Part shown: piece after piece, positions 34,714 through 45,019 of the stretch
Layout of the letters: each line of letters starts with the position of its first letter
How positions within the stretch are numbered: position 1 is the first letter of the stretch
Origin: Chitinophaga pinensis
GTDB taxonomy: Bacteria; Bacteroidota; Bacteroidia; Chitinophagales; Chitinophagaceae
Assembly (NCBI GenBank): GCA_945878115.1
Contig: CAMDVD010000007.1
Coordinates: 19,713-83,712 of the forward strand
DNA length: 64,000 nucleotides
Direction of reading: 5' to 3'
Notes under the pieces: generated by a model
What the model was told of the DNA's origin: nothing
What the model saw: the letters and a program-made list of their open reading frames with translations, nothing else
Database searches by the model: none
Made by a program: the position numbers and the translations under genes

Positions 34714-35367
34714 TTAATACTTCATCTCAAAATGACCGCTGCTTTCAATCTCCAATACCAAGGACTCTATAACTGCATCTTCGCCTTGCGCATCATAGGT
34801 ATTTCTTAGATTATTATTAAACAATAAGGCGACTGCTTGCCAAATACCTGCATTAAAACCACCTTTCAATTCTTTTACAATTTGATAGCAAGGTTTACCA
34901 GTTTGTCGGGCTATGAGTTTGATTAATATCTGACCTTGCGTAATGGTTAAGTCCTCCAATTCATGTTTAAATTTTCGGTTTAATTCATCTTCTTTGCGTT
35001 GTTTGAATTGTTGCTTTGCTTCTTTACTATACAAAGATGCCAACACAGAATCTACATCTTTTAATATAAGTGAAGCTGCCACTGCATAAGGATATACTAA
35101 ATAGACATTATACCTCAGCCTTGCATATTCATCTTGATTTCTTTGCCATTCCCTTCTTTGTTTCACCAACCACTTGGGAGCTTGGGCTTTGATATACACT
35201 TCATTCAACCACAAATGTGGCATGGTATCCTTGCCTATAATATATGCGCCTACTTGTATGGTATCATTCTTACTTCTTTGGGCTTGCATAGTAAAAGCAT
35301 GCAACAGCAAAAAAATAATAATCACGAATCGATAAGCCAATACAATACGCATATTCATCCTATTCAA
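34714..35367 (-). CDS. DUF4294 domain-containing exported protein
   Basis: A conserved Bacteroidota protein of about 211-217 residues, function unknown. The start may be the ATG at 35367, 35358 or 35352; the last gives MRIVLAYRFVIIIFLLLHAF, a clear signal peptide ending near TMQAQR. The DUF4294 region begins DTMPHLWLNEVYI and contains RLRYNVYLVYPYAVAASLIL, RKFKHELEDLTITQGQILIK and LIARQTGKPCYQIVKELKGG. Predicted to be periplasmic. It is read in the same direction as bshB1 and purD, but with gaps of 34-51 bp. Confidence 0.75.
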   Translation of the reverse strand: MNRMNMRIVLAYRFVIIIFLLLHAFTMQAQRSKNDTIQVGAYIIGKDTMPHLWLNEVYIKAQAPKWLVKQRREWQRNQDEYARLRYNVYLVYPYAVAASLILKDVDSVLASLYSKEAKQQFKQRKEDELNRKFKHELEDLTITQGQILIKLIARQTGKPCYQIVKELKGGFNAGIWQAVALLFNNNLRNTYDAQGEDAVIESLVLEIESSGHFEMKY

Positions 35368-35417
35368 TTATAAAATTCACATGGCACATAACTCATTTTT
35401 TGCAAGTTTATTTTATT

Positions 35418-36692
35418 TTAGTCAAATTCCCATCCAATATCTTTCCGATAATATTTCCCTTCATATTGAATAGTAGCAGCATTTTTAGCTGAACAAGCAA
35501 GTGCCTCAGACAAACTATTTGCCAAAGAAGTAACTGCGATGACACGTCCACCATTGGTATACAATTGATTATCTTTTAATACTGTGCCTGCATGAAAAAC
35601 AAGGCTGTCCGTAATGTCATTGGTATGTGTAATCAACTTTCCTTTTTCATAATCTTCAGGATAGCCTTTGCTTACCAACATCATGGTAGCAGCATGTAAG
35701 GGCGAATGAACACAATCTAGATCCTTTAATTTTCCATTATGTAATGCGGCAAATAATTCCACCAAATCACTTTCCAAACGAGGCAGTATCACTTCCGTTT
35801 CAGGATCACCCAAACGACAATTATATTCGATTACGAATGGATCATTATTCACTTTGATTAAGCCAATAAAAATGAAACCCTTGTAGATAATATTGTCTTG
35901 TTCTATTCCTTTCATGGTTGGCAAAATAATTTGTTGCTTTACTTTTTCCAGAAAGGTTTCATCCATAAAAGGCACTGGCGAAATAGCACCCATTCCACCC
36001 GTATTTAATCCTGTATCGCCTTCGCCTATTCGTTTATAATCTTTTGCGGAAGGTAATAAGCAATAATTTTTTCCATCGGTAAGTACAAATACAGAACATT
36101 CGATACCCGTCAAAAATGCTTCTATCACAACTGTTGCGCTTGCCTCACCAAATTTCTTATCTTGTATCATTTCTGTAAAATGAAACAAAGCATCTTCATG
36201 CGTTTCCGAAATGACGACGCCTTTACCAGCGGCCAATCCATCGGCTTTTAAAACAATAGGAAGCGCGTGTTGACGTATATATGCCAGGCCTTCTTCGAAA
36301 TTATCTTGATTAAATTCTCGATACGAAGCGGTAGGAATATTATTTTTTTGCATGAACTCTTTCGCAAATGCTTTACTTCCTTCTAGCTGAGCACCTTTTT
36401 GTGAAGGGCCAATAACTTGTATATCTTGCAATGCAGTATCCTGTTGAAAAAAATCATAAATCCCACGAACTAAAGGCTCTTCGGGACCAACTACTACCAT
36501 CTGAATTTCTTCTTGTAGGCAAAGTTTTTTAATCCCTTCAAAATCATTCACGGATAGGGACACATTACTTCCAAATAGCGCTGTTCCCGGATTTCCTGGG
36601 GCAATAAACAATGTAGTGCAAAGCGGACTTTGTGTTATTTTCCAAGCTAATGCATGTTCTCTGCCGCCACTTCCCAATAGGAGTATCTTCAT
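35418..36692 (-). CDS. purD: Phosphoribosylamine-glycine ligase
   Basis: ATP-grasp enzyme of de novo purine synthesis (GAR synthetase), joining 5-phosphoribosylamine and glycine. It is 424 residues, the usual length. Family segments are MKILLLGSGGREHALAWKI (1-19), VVGPEEPLVRGIYDF, GPSQKGAQLEGSKAFAKEFM, LKADGLAAGKGVVI (about 151), DTGLNTGGMGAISP, and NCRLGDPETEVILPRL. TATTTTTG at about 36716-36723 on the minus strand is a probable -7 box 23 nt upstream of the start. A repeat cluster separates it from anmK. Confidence 0.96.
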   Translation of the reverse strand: MKILLLGSGGREHALAWKITQSPLCTTLFIAPGNPGTALFGSNVSLSVNDFEGIKKLCLQEEIQMVVVGPEEPLVRGIYDFFQQDTALQDIQVIGPSQKGAQLEGSKAFAKEFMQKNNIPTASYREFNQDNFEEGLAYIRQHALPIVLKADGLAAGKGVVISETHEDALFHFTEMIQDKKFGEASATVVIEAFLTGIECSVFVLTDGKNYCLLPSAKDYKRIGEGDTGLNTGGMGAISPVPFMDETFLEKVKQQIILPTMKGIEQDNIIYKGFIFIGLIKVNNDPFVIEYNCRLGDPETEVILPRLESDLVELFAALHNGKLKDLDCVHSPLHAATMMLVSKGYPEDYEKGKLITHTNDITDSLVFHAGTVLKDNQLYTNGGRVIAVTSLANSLSEALACSAKNAATIQYEGKYYRKDIGWEFD

Positions 36693-36783
36693 ATTATCTA
36701 ACCATTTTATTGCGACAAAAATAGGGTGAAAAATTTTGTGAATGGGTATTGAACTCGTTCTTTGTGTGAAGCCTTGTTACATT

Positions 36784-36951
36784 GACTACGCTCAGTACAG
36801 GTTTTTGATTGGCGCAATTTGTCTAAATCTTTTTTGAGTTTATTTTTTCAAATCAAATGAATCATTAAAATCATATAAATCAAATTACTTGTACTGAGCG
36901 CAGTCGAACCTGTACTGAGCGCAGTCGAACCTGTACTGAGCGCAGTCGAAG
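36784..36951. repeat. CTCAGTAC family repeats, including a 3-copy 21-bp tandem
   Basis: Three direct copies of TGTACTGAGCGCAGTCGAACC at 36890-36951 (the last one ends GAAG), facing an inverted copy at about 36784-36801 (GACTACGCTCAGTACAGG), so the ends can pair. Related strings occur at 14150, 14450 and 61615. The stretch 36693-36964 between purD and anmK holds nothing else but a TTTTTGATT/AATCAAAT-rich core like the TGTCTGAA elements. Confidence 0.75.
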
Positions 36952-36964
36952 TATGATGCAGACC

Positions 36965-38056
36965 TTATTCTTGCCCCATCCACAATGCACCGCCTACACT
37001 ATTTCTGCTCGCACCAGTTACTGAGGAAAGCACATTATTCTCTTCTCTCCATCGAAGTATACCTATCAATCCCATGGCAACTGCTTCCTTATATTGTATC
37101 ATGTCATCGCTAGGAATTACCACTTCTATATGCAAAGGTGACAATGCTTTGCTGAGTTCTTCTATCAAAAAAGTATGATAAGCACCACCTCCTGTAACCC
37201 ATATTTTTTGCGTTGTGGTAGGTACTTCAATACGGGAAATAGCATTTGCTATTTGCGTTGCAATCAACACACACATCGTATTCAATTTATCTTGTACAGG
37301 GATACTATATTTTTGGATGATCCCATACACTTCATTCACCCCGAATGCATTGGACAAAGATTTTGGATGTGGCAAATTAAAATAAGGCAATTGATTTAAT
37401 TCATACAATAAATCAGTATTCAAATTTCCTTTCCGGGCCTCTTCACCGCTGGCATCATAAGCCATTCCTATTTCATTCGACAATAAATTTAAAACGCGAT
37501 TAGCAGGACAAACATCAAATGCAATGGTATTGGCATTCGCATCATGTATGGTGATGTTTGCAATACCACCTATATTTAAAAAATAAGCAAATTCCTTCCA
37601 CAATAATTTCTCTGCAATAGGCACTATTGGCGCACCTTGTCCACCGAGTGCAATGTCCATGCAACGCAAATCACTCACAACTGGCAGTCGTGTATGTGCA
37701 GCTATAGTAGCACCACAACCCATTTGAAATGTCATGCCTTGTTGGGGTTCATGAAAAACAGTATGACCATGACTTGCTATCAAATGCACCTGATGTTCTA
37801 CATCATATTTGTCTATGAAAGTCTGTATTTCTTTTGCCATCCAAAGTCCGAATGCCTTATGTGCTACGAATAAATCTTTGGCCGATAAGGAGGTGATATT
37901 TGGCAATAATTGTGACCAATAAGCATCAAAAGGAATACACTCAGCATGTCGAATATCAACAGACCAATTTCCACCAATTTCTTCGAAACGACAAAGTGCA
38001 AGATCAAGTCCATCCATCGAACTACCACTCATTGTTCCTATTACTTGATATACCAT
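36965..38056 (-). CDS. anmK: Anhydro-N-acetylmuramic acid kinase
   Basis: Peptidoglycan-recycling kinase that hydrolyses and phosphorylates 1,6-anhydro-MurNAc to MurNAc 6-phosphate. It is 363 residues. Family segments are VIGTMSGSSMDGLDLALCRF (5-24, nucleotide site), HGHTVFHEPQQGMTFQMG (about 96), LGGQGAPIVPIAEKLL (about 134), NIGGIANIT (about 156) and WVTGGGAYHTFLIEEL (about 288). It is divergent from upp with a 95-bp spacer. MurQ or other recycling genes are not in the window. Confidence 0.93.
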   Translation of the reverse strand: MVYQVIGTMSGSSMDGLDLALCRFEEIGGNWSVDIRHAECIPFDAYWSQLLPNITSLSAKDLFVAHKAFGLWMAKEIQTFIDKYDVEHQVHLIASHGHTVFHEPQQGMTFQMGCGATIAAHTRLPVVSDLRCMDIALGGQGAPIVPIAEKLLWKEFAYFLNIGGIANITIHDANANTIAFDVCPANRVLNLLSNEIGMAYDASGEEARKGNLNTDLLYELNQLPYFNLPHPKSLSNAFGVNEVYGIIQKYSIPVQDKLNTMCVLIATQIANAISRIEVPTTTQKIWVTGGGAYHTFLIEELSKALSPLHIEVVIPSDDMIQYKEAVAMGLIGILRWREENNVLSSVTGASRNSVGGALWMGQE

Positions 38057-38139
38057 TTTCTAATACTTTTCTCTTGGGGTAAAATAAAAATCTGCGTGTA
38101 AAAATAGCGCATCAAAAAAGGTATTACAAAAAACTTTTC

Positions 38140-38147
38140 TATCTTTC
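38140..38147 (+). promoter_or_regulatory. Promoter-like -7 box of upp, possibly leaderless
   Basis: TATCTTTC differs from TAnnTTTG only in the last base and stands 4 nt before the ATG at 38152. Confidence 0.35.
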
Positions 38148-38151
38148 GCTC

Positions 38152-38802
38152 ATGGTACATCATCTAGCAAAAGCAAATTCTCTTATTAACGACTGGGTCA
38201 ACGAATTACGAGATACATCTGTACAACAAGACAGGATGCGCTTTAGACGCAATATGGAAAGAATTGGCGAAGTTGCGGCTTATGAAATTAGTAAGCAATT
38301 GCCTTACGTAGCCAAAGAAATCACAACGCCTTTGGGCATTTATATGGGGCGCGAATTAGAGAGTCAACCTGTCATTGCTACTATACTTCGTGCTGGTGTT
38401 CCTTTGTATCAAGGCATGCTCCATTATTTTGATAAAGCAGATAGTTCGTTCATTGCTGCCTATCGAAAACATAAGGATGATGATAGTTTTGAAATCAACC
38501 AAGAGTATGTAACCTGCCCTAACTTAGAAGGACGAATTTTAATTATTGCAGATCCGATGTTAGCAACAGGCGCATCTTTAATTATGGCATTGGATGAATT
38601 GCATGATTATGGTAGACCCAAAGAAGTGCATGTTGTAGTGGCGATTGCCTGTACAGAAGGCATAGATGCTATACGACATAAATATCCAAGCTTTCATATT
38701 TGGGCCGCCGACATCGACGACGAACTAACTGCTAAAGGTTATATAGTACCTGGCTTAGGCGATGCTGGTGATTTAGCATTTGGACAAAAAATGCAATTTT
38801 AG
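38152..38802 (+). CDS. upp: Uracil phosphoribosyltransferase
   Basis: Salvage enzyme converting uracil and PRPP to UMP. It is 216 residues. The family features are RFRRNMERIGEVAAYEISKQ near the N-terminus, VIATILRAGVPLYQGM (about 76), the PRPP loop RILIIADPMLATGASLIMAL (about 130) and the uracil-binding C-terminus VPGLGDAGDLAFG. It is divergent from anmK and probably has its own promoter. Confidence 0.95.
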   Translation: MVHHLAKANSLINDWVNELRDTSVQQDRMRFRRNMERIGEVAAYEISKQLPYVAKEITTPLGIYMGRELESQPVIATILRAGVPLYQGMLHYFDKADSSFIAAYRKHKDDDSFEINQEYVTCPNLEGRILIIADPMLATGASLIMALDELHDYGRPKEVHVVVAIACTEGIDAIRHKYPSFHIWAADIDDELTAKGYIVPGLGDAGDLAFGQKMQF

Positions 38803-38977
38803 AATTGGGTCACTTCCTGATTACCTACGATTAATTACATCCATCTTTTTGTACTATTCAGAAATGAATCTGAAAGCACAAATTAATTGGAATAATAAAT
38901 ACTTACTTTTAACGTCTGTAGTATTCGATTCCATTGCGACAGTTCACGAACTTTGACATACGAAGAAAAAAGATAAA

Positions 38978-39703
38978 ATGTTTAGACATCAAGGTAAGAC
39001 GCGAACTTTAATCCATAACCTTAGGATTGCTTCTTTGTTATCCTTTGTTGCAGGTATAGTAAACGTAACAGGATTTTTTGCTGTGCAACGATTAACAACC
39101 AATGTCACTGGGCATTTTGCTTTTTTTCTAGACGAAATATTTAAACTCAACTTTTGGCAAGCATTTGTTTATTTTCTCTACATATTTTTCTTCTTCTTAG
39201 GTTCTTTTGTCTCCAATTTTCTGATAGAAATTACATCCCGAAAAAACGACCTTTATATTTTTGTAGTTCCAGCTTTCATCGAATGTTTAATTCTTTTTGC
39301 TATCGGTTTTTGGGGACAATCCCTCCCAATGAACAACGCCAATACTATTGCATGTAGTTTACTTTTTGCCATGGGTTTACAAAACTCTTTGGTGACTTCC
39401 ATTTCAAATGCAAGTGTTAGAACAACACATTTAACAGGGCTATTTACCGACTTAGGCATTGAATTATCCCAGTTGTTTTTTTACAAAGAAAAAGAACAAA
39501 ATGACAAACTCATTTCATCTATCAAATTGCGGTTGACCATAATAAGTTTCTTCTTTATTGGCGGAATCGTTGGTGGAATTTTATACGCAAAGTTTAAACT
39601 TCATTCCTTATTTTTTGCTGCCTCCGCATTGGTTTTAGGTTTGATCTATGACAACCTAAAATTCAAATTCATTTTATTAAAACGAAAACTTAAAAATGGC
39701 TGA
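38978..39703 (+). CDS. DUF1275 (YoaK-type) membrane protein
   Basis: A 241-residue inner-membrane protein with about six hydrophobic segments. The N-terminal family signature is LLSFVAGIVNVTGFFAVQRL followed by TTNVTGHFAFF (about 22-52); ALGLQ-like GLQNSLVTSISNASVRTTHL and TGLFTDLGIELSQLF fit DUF1275, where the NASVRTTHLTG motif is conserved. Function is unknown; transport is often suggested for this family. The preceding 175 bp has no recognised feature. Confidence 0.82.
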   Translation: MFRHQGKTRTLIHNLRIASLLSFVAGIVNVTGFFAVQRLTTNVTGHFAFFLDEIFKLNFWQAFVYFLYIFFFFLGSFVSNFLIEITSRKNDLYIFVVPAFIECLILFAIGFWGQSLPMNNANTIACSLLFAMGLQNSLVTSISNASVRTTHLTGLFTDLGIELSQLFFYKEKEQNDKLISSIKLRLTIISFFFIGGIVGGILYAKFKLHSLFFAASALVLGLIYDNLKFKFILLKRKLKNG

Positions 39704-39800
39704 TGAAAAGGGCAGTATACATGTTCACTGATTTTCGATAAACCGTTGACCTCTCTTCTTCATAGCAAATGCCATTCAAAAAAATAGACTTCTTCACCCC

Positions 39801-40373
39801 CTACTTACTATAATACCCACTCGCTTGTATCTCTTCCAATACTTCATCGGTAACGAGGTAACGAATGGATTTTTTTTCTTTAATCAATTGACGAATATAG
39901 GTGGACGAAATATCCAAAAGTGGAGCTTTAACCACCTCGATATTTTTACTCAATGTTAAATCAATAGGATAACCAGGTCTTTCGTAAATAAGGATAGGAT
40001 ATTGCTTGAGTAGTTGCTGATAATTTTTCCATTTCTTGATATTTTGTAAACTATCGCTACCCATGATGACCGAGAAGATATATTGTGGATATTTTTCACT
40101 AAGATGCGTAAGCGTATCAATGGTATAAGAAGGACGAGGTAAGGAAAACTCTATATTACTGGCTTTGAATTTAAGCTCTTTATCTACCGCTTTATGTACC
40201 AAAAAGAAACGACTGTTTTCATTGAGCAAACTTGCAGTTTCTTTTAGTGGGTTTTGTGGCGAAACAATAAACCAAATTCTATCTACCGCACAATGACTCA
40301 ACATATGATTGGCAATAATTAAATGACCTACATGAATAGGGTTGAAGCTTCCAAAATAAAGTCCGATACGCAT
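39801..40373 (-). CDS. nadD: Nicotinate-nucleotide adenylyltransferase
   Basis: NAD-biosynthesis enzyme that transfers AMP from ATP to nicotinate mononucleotide. With the start at 40373 (MRIGLYFGSFNPIHVGH) it has 190 residues; an ATG 9 bp upstream would add MPS. Nucleotidyltransferase motifs are GSFNPIHVGHLIIA (HxGH) and the C-terminal DISSTYIRQLIKE (SxTxxR). VIMGSDSLQNIKKWKNYQQL is the substrate loop. It converges with the DUF1275 gene. Confidence 0.93.
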   Translation of the reverse strand: MRIGLYFGSFNPIHVGHLIIANHMLSHCAVDRIWFIVSPQNPLKETASLLNENSRFFLVHKAVDKELKFKASNIEFSLPRPSYTIDTLTHLSEKYPQYIFSVIMGSDSLQNIKKWKNYQQLLKQYPILIYERPGYPIDLTLSKNIEVVKAPLLDISSTYIRQLIKEKKSIRYLVTDEVLEEIQASGYYSK

Positions 40374-40590
40374 ACTTGGCATTACTTTTGTTTAATAAAA
40401 AAAAGAATTTGAATATTCATGCTGTTCACTAAGAATGGAAAGCATTGATTTTACTCACTTCATTGAAATTTGTAACAATATTAACAAATAGTATTAGACA
40501 ATATGAAACTAATTTTTAAACTTTGACAAATGATTAGATAATTACAATCTTAATTTATTTGGTCCGCGAAGTTGGGAGTATATACTTACT

Positions 40591-41451
40591 TTAATTTTCA
40601 GGAAATACGTGTTTCCACCTTCGATGTGACCAAACCCAATTCTCAGGCTGGCGTTTGATACTGTCCTCTAAATGACGAACATAGGCTTCTGTAATGTCGC
40701 CTTCCTTCGTTTCACAAGGATGCTCAAATGCCAGCTTCATTTTTATTTCATAGTAACCTCTTCTTAGTTTTATCATCTCTCCAAAATAGACAATGTTATT
40801 ATATCGTCTTGCCACAAACTCTGGCCCTTTAAAAAATGCAGTTTGACGATGCATAAAATAATTCCAAGAAACCCGCTTTGGATCACTTGGATTTTGATCC
40901 GCAATAAATCCCCAGAAGGTCTTATTTTGTTGTATAGCTGGCAGTTCTTTTTGCATGTCTTGCACGCGAATAAGAAGGGTTCCACTTCGTGAACGAATGC
41001 GTTGAAATAATCTATTAAAAATCGGGTTATTGATGGGCATATACAAACCTGTAAATCGTCGAGGTGCATACCAATTGCATAATACAGTTGCCATTTCCCA
41101 ATTAAATTGATGCGACATAAAAGCTTGTCCATTCCTGTCTTGTGTCGTCATCAAATCAAAAATTTCCCAATTGCATTGGATGCGACGATGCAATTCTTCT
41201 TTAGAAATAGAAATAAGTTTAATTGTTTCTACAATGCTATCACATAAGTTGCGGTAATACTTTCGTTTGATATCCTCAATTTCTGCTATAGATTTTTCTG
41301 GAAAGGAAATGCTAAGGTTGGAGATAATAATAGTGTTACGATAATGAAAACAATGATGAATGATGACATACAAGAAATCAGATAATCCATACAACACCCA
41401 AAATGGCAATAAAGAAAAGAGATAAAGAAATGCGTACAATAAATAATACAT
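40591..41451 (-). CDS. LpxL/HtrB-like lysophospholipid or lipid A acyltransferase
   Basis: A 286-residue membrane-anchored acyltransferase likely acting in lipid A late acylation. An N-terminal hydrophobic anchor, YYLLYAFLYLFSLLPFWVLY, is followed by FHYRNTIIISNLSISFPEKS. The catalytic motif is the HX4E in MSHQFNWEMA (about 112-117); YMPINNPIFNRLFQRIRSRS and GFIADQNPSDPKR are the later substrate-binding blocks. The C-terminal PENWVWSHRRWKH is typical of the family. It is divergent from the MORN-repeat gene. Ornithine/glycine lipid acylation is a less likely alternative. Confidence 0.88.
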   Translation of the reverse strand: MYYLLYAFLYLFSLLPFWVLYGLSDFLYVIIHHCFHYRNTIIISNLSISFPEKSIAEIEDIKRKYYRNLCDSIVETIKLISISKEELHRRIQCNWEIFDLMTTQDRNGQAFMSHQFNWEMATVLCNWYAPRRFTGLYMPINNPIFNRLFQRIRSRSGTLLIRVQDMQKELPAIQQNKTFWGFIADQNPSDPKRVSWNYFMHRQTAFFKGPEFVARRYNNIVYFGEMIKLRRGYYEIKMKLAFEHPCETKEGDITEAYVRHLEDSIKRQPENWVWSHRRWKHVFPEN

Positions 41452-41537
41452 AAATTATTTGCGAAATGAATTCAACCGTGTAAATTTAATGCATCATTAT
41501 TATTCCTTTTCAAAATAGATTCTTTAAACTTATTAGT

Positions 41538-44500
41538 ATGACAAAAGCAGTTGTGGTTTTTTTTATCGCATTTTCCTTTTTTTCTAGAAGTGTAGCGCAA
41601 GACAAAATCTTTACCATAAATTCTGGAGATCTCCTGAAACAAGGTTTAGAATATCATGATAAGGATGAATTTAAAAAGGCAATCAAGGAATATGAACAGA
41701 TTCCGGAAAATGATACCAATTATCATTGGGCATTATATGAGTTGGCATTATCGGCAAGAGCGGATAGCCAGTATGCACTTTGCAAACAAACATTATTACA
41801 TGCATTAACCTTACTCCCTAGCGAATATGAACATGATGATTATATTTTGTTATGCAGTGTTCTAGATGATGAAAACAAATTTGATTCAGCTGCAGTGGTT
41901 GTTCGCAAAGGCATACAACGTTTTCCTAATTCATTCAGGATGTTACATACCAGTGCAGTGAATTGCTATTTAGCAGGAAAAATGGATTCGGCAGTTGCCA
42001 TTTTTGAACGGGTATTATTAATGAATCCCTATGCATACAATACCCATTATATGATGGGTTACATTGCAGAACATAAAGGCTATCCTATACAAGCCATGTT
42101 GAGTTATACCATGAGTTTACTTTTGAGCCCCACTGGAACACGCTCTCAGCAAGCCTTAAACGGATTGTATCAATTGTCCAATTTATCAGATGCGGTAGTG
42201 GATAGCTTTACGAATAGAAAAGCACAAAACTATTTTAAAGAAGACTACACAGATTTAGAAGTCTATTTCAAATCCAAAATTGCATTAGAAAAAAAATATA
42301 AAATTCAAACTAGCCTTGACGAAACCTTATTCCGACAACTCAATTTAGTGTGTGATAAAATTACAGAATCTCAAAACCTCAATGAATTTTGGGGTTCTTA
42401 TTATGTACCTATTTATCGCTATTTATTTACGCATAATCAATTTGAAGCCTTGACGGTTCGCATGGTTGCTGGCGTGCAATCGGCAGATGTGCAAAAGCTG
42501 GTTAAGTCGCATGATAAAGAGATAGGCAACATGGGTACTAAAGTTGCTGATTATCTCAATGAAATTGGCTATCAACATACTTTAGACAAAACAAAAAGAA
42601 CAGATGACATTGGTACTATATTCGAAGACAATGTGCCAGTAGCGAAAGGTAAATTGGTCAACAATGATAAAAAAAATCTGCAGGGCGAATGGACTTTCTT
42701 TAATGGTTTTGGCGACCCATTACATATTAATAATTACCGAAATGGTGCTCTGCAAGGCATCACCAAATCCTACTATTACACAGGCGTATTAAAAGAAGAA
42801 GGTTTTTGGGAAAATGGGAAATTAAATGGACATGCGAGTGAATATTATTCGAATGGATTGATGAAAACGAATGGCGTTTATGTCAATAGCAAAAAAGAAA
42901 ATAGCTATACAGAATATTATAATAATGGGAGCAAGGCACTAGAAGAAACCTATAAAAATGGAGATAGAATTGGACCTTCTACTATTTATTATGAGTCTGG
43001 TTCACCGCATTACCAAATCAATTATGTCGATAATGAAGTAGATGGTTTGGTAAAAGAATTTTATAAAGATGGACATGTATACAGCACCGTGATGTTGAAA
43101 AAAGGAAAGTCAAATGGTGAAATGACGATCTATCATCGCAATGGAAATGTAGCTACAAAAGGACAAATGGTGAATGGTGAAAGAGATGGTGATTTTATGA
43201 ATTATGATGACAATAATAAATTGAGCTCTAAGGAAAAATATAGTAAAGGTAAACTCGATGGTAGTCAAATTTATTATTACCCCAATGGTCTAGAAAGTAG
43301 TGTTACCAACTATGACAAAGGCGACAAAGAAGGTATATCTACAGATAAAGATGAAGAGGGTAGAATAGAATGCATCACTGAATATAAGAAAGGGCATATC
43401 AAAAAAATTAATTTCTACAATGTACTCACCAACCAAATTGTAAGCAGCAGTGAGATGGATGATAAACAAAAAAATTTACTGAAATTATACAATACCACCG
43501 GCAATTTGACCAAAGAAGTAGTATGCGATCGAGATGGTATTTTTAATGGAGAATATAAATCGTATTACTACAATGGGAAATTGAAAAATGTTGTAGAATA
43601 TGTCAAAGGAGATCAAGAAGGGAAAATGATTTCTTATTTTAGCAATGGCAAAGTGAACACCGATTATAATTATGAAGCAGGTGAAATGGATGGTCGATAC
43701 AAACGATTTTTTTCCAATGGAATATTGGCAGAAGAAGGAGAATATACCAATGGCAAGAGACAAGGTTTTTGGTACACCTATAACAATATTGGAAATTTAA
43801 TTGACAAAGAATACTATCTAAATGATGAAATGCATGGACCACAATATTATTATTGGGGCAATGGTAAAATAAATAAAAAAGAAGTATTTGACAAAGGACT
43901 CGAAACCCAAATCATACAATTTGATACAAATGGAAATATCACTTTAGACCATAAAATAAAATTGGGTGAACCTAATACCATAACTGAGAAAAATCCAATT
44001 GGTAAAATTGCCCGAACCTATACATTTACTCGAAATTATTTACAAGGTAAACACACGAATTTTTATCCCAATAATTCAACAATGGCCATAAGCTATTTTA
44101 AAAATGGTTTGCGAGATAGTGCTTACATGAGTTACCATGCCAATGGGAAAATTAAAACAAATGGACAGTATGCCATGAATGAAAAAACGGGCACTTGGAA
44201 AAATGAAAATAGAGCAGGTGAAACAGAAAGTATCAATCATTATAAAATGGATGAGAGTGAAGGCACAGATACATTGTTCACCCAACATCATCATATCGAT
44301 TTATCCATTCCTTATAAAAATGATGAAAGACATGGTTGGTTGTGCAAGTATGCGGCTACAGGCGAACTCATTTACAAATTCCATTATATACATGGCTTAC
44401 TTATTGGCTATACCTATGAAAAATCGGATGGCACTATGATGCCTGAAATTCCTGTAGAAAATAGTGGCAAATTAGTGACTATCAAAACGTATTTTAAAAA

Positions 44501-44846
44501 TGGCAAAGTATCCAGCGAATGCACTTACCAAAATGGTGATTATGAAGGCAAGAGAACATTATATTATCCAGATGGTAAAGAATACTATACCGCCAATTAT
44601 ATAGGTGGTGAACGTTCAGGAGAAGAAAAAGAATTTTATCCTAATGGACAACTTTATTATTGCAATCATTATTTGATGGGCGAATCTCATGGCTCACAAA
44701 AAATGTATACCGAAAAGGGCATACTCATACAAGATATGACCTATCAAAATGGATATGAACATGGCATCAGTTCCTATTATGACGACAATGGCAAACTACA
44801 ACATAAGATTCCAAATTATTGGGGTTGGGAATTGAGTGTAGAATAA
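41538..44846 (+). CDS. Giant exported TPR/MORN-repeat protein
   Basis: A 1102-residue protein with signal peptide 1-20 (FFSRSVAQ cleavage region). Residues about 25-220 form TPR-like helices (KKAIKEYEQIPENDTNYHWA and similar), about 220-370 are helical without a recognised family, and about 375-1090 consist of more than 25 tandem MORN-2/YwqK-type repeats of about 22-24 residues with the pattern G..YYxNGKLxxExxYxxG (for example YYSNGLMKTNGVYVN, YYPDGKEYYTANYIGGERSG). Short MORN-2 proteins are annotated as YwqK-like antitoxins, but no toxin lies here. A surface or periplasmic scaffold role is inferred. Confidence 0.8.
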   Translation: MTKAVVVFFIAFSFFSRSVAQDKIFTINSGDLLKQGLEYHDKDEFKKAIKEYEQIPENDTNYHWALYELALSARADSQYALCKQTLLHALTLLPSEYEHDDYILLCSVLDDENKFDSAAVVVRKGIQRFPNSFRMLHTSAVNCYLAGKMDSAVAIFERVLLMNPYAYNTHYMMGYIAEHKGYPIQAMLSYTMSLLLSPTGTRSQQALNGLYQLSNLSDAVVDSFTNRKAQNYFKEDYTDLEVYFKSKIALEKKYKIQTSLDETLFRQLNLVCDKITESQNLNEFWGSYYVPIYRYLFTHNQFEALTVRMVAGVQSADVQKLVKSHDKEIGNMGTKVADYLNEIGYQHTLDKTKRTDDIGTIFEDNVPVAKGKLVNNDKKNLQGEWTFFNGFGDPLHINNYRNGALQGITKSYYYTGVLKEEGFWENGKLNGHASEYYSNGLMKTNGVYVNSKKENSYTEYYNNGSKALEETYKNGDRIGPSTIYYESGSPHYQINYVDNEVDGLVKEFYKDGHVYSTVMLKKGKSNGEMTIYHRNGNVATKGQMVNGERDGDFMNYDDNNKLSSKEKYSKGKLDGSQIYYYPNGLESSVTNYDKGDKEGISTDKDEEGRIECITEYKKGHIKKINFYNVLTNQIVSSSEMDDKQKNLLKLYNTTGNLTKEVVCDRDGIFNGEYKSYYYNGKLKNVVEYVKGDQEGKMISYFSNGKVNTDYNYEAGEMDGRYKRFFSNGILAEEGEYTNGKRQGFWYTYNNIGNLIDKEYYLNDEMHGPQYYYWGNGKINKKEVFDKGLETQIIQFDTNGNITLDHKIKLGEPNTITEKNPIGKIARTYTFTRNYLQGKHTNFYPNNSTMAISYFKNGLRDSAYMSYHANGKIKTNGQYAMNEKTGTWKNENRAGETESINHYKMDESEGTDTLFTQHHHIDLSIPYKNDERHGWLCKYAATGELIYKFHYIHGLLIGYTYEKSDGTMMPEIPVENSGKLVTIKTYFKNGKVSSECTYQNGDYEGKRTLYYPDGKEYYTANYIGGERSGEEKEFYPNGQLYYCNHYLMGESHGSQKMYTEKGILIQDMTYQNGYEHGISSYYDDNGKLQHKIPNYWGWELSVE

Positions 44847-45019
44847 ATATTTAGGACCACGCAAAAAGAGATACAATTTGAGTGTATTCTGGCTGACCTT
44901 AGAAAAATGGCGTCAAGAAAAATGCGAAGCATTCATTGAGACAAATAATCAAAATAAAATCGTCCGAAATAATTTGAATGTTGGCGTTAAAAAATAAAAA
45001 CTATGGAATTGTGTCTGTT

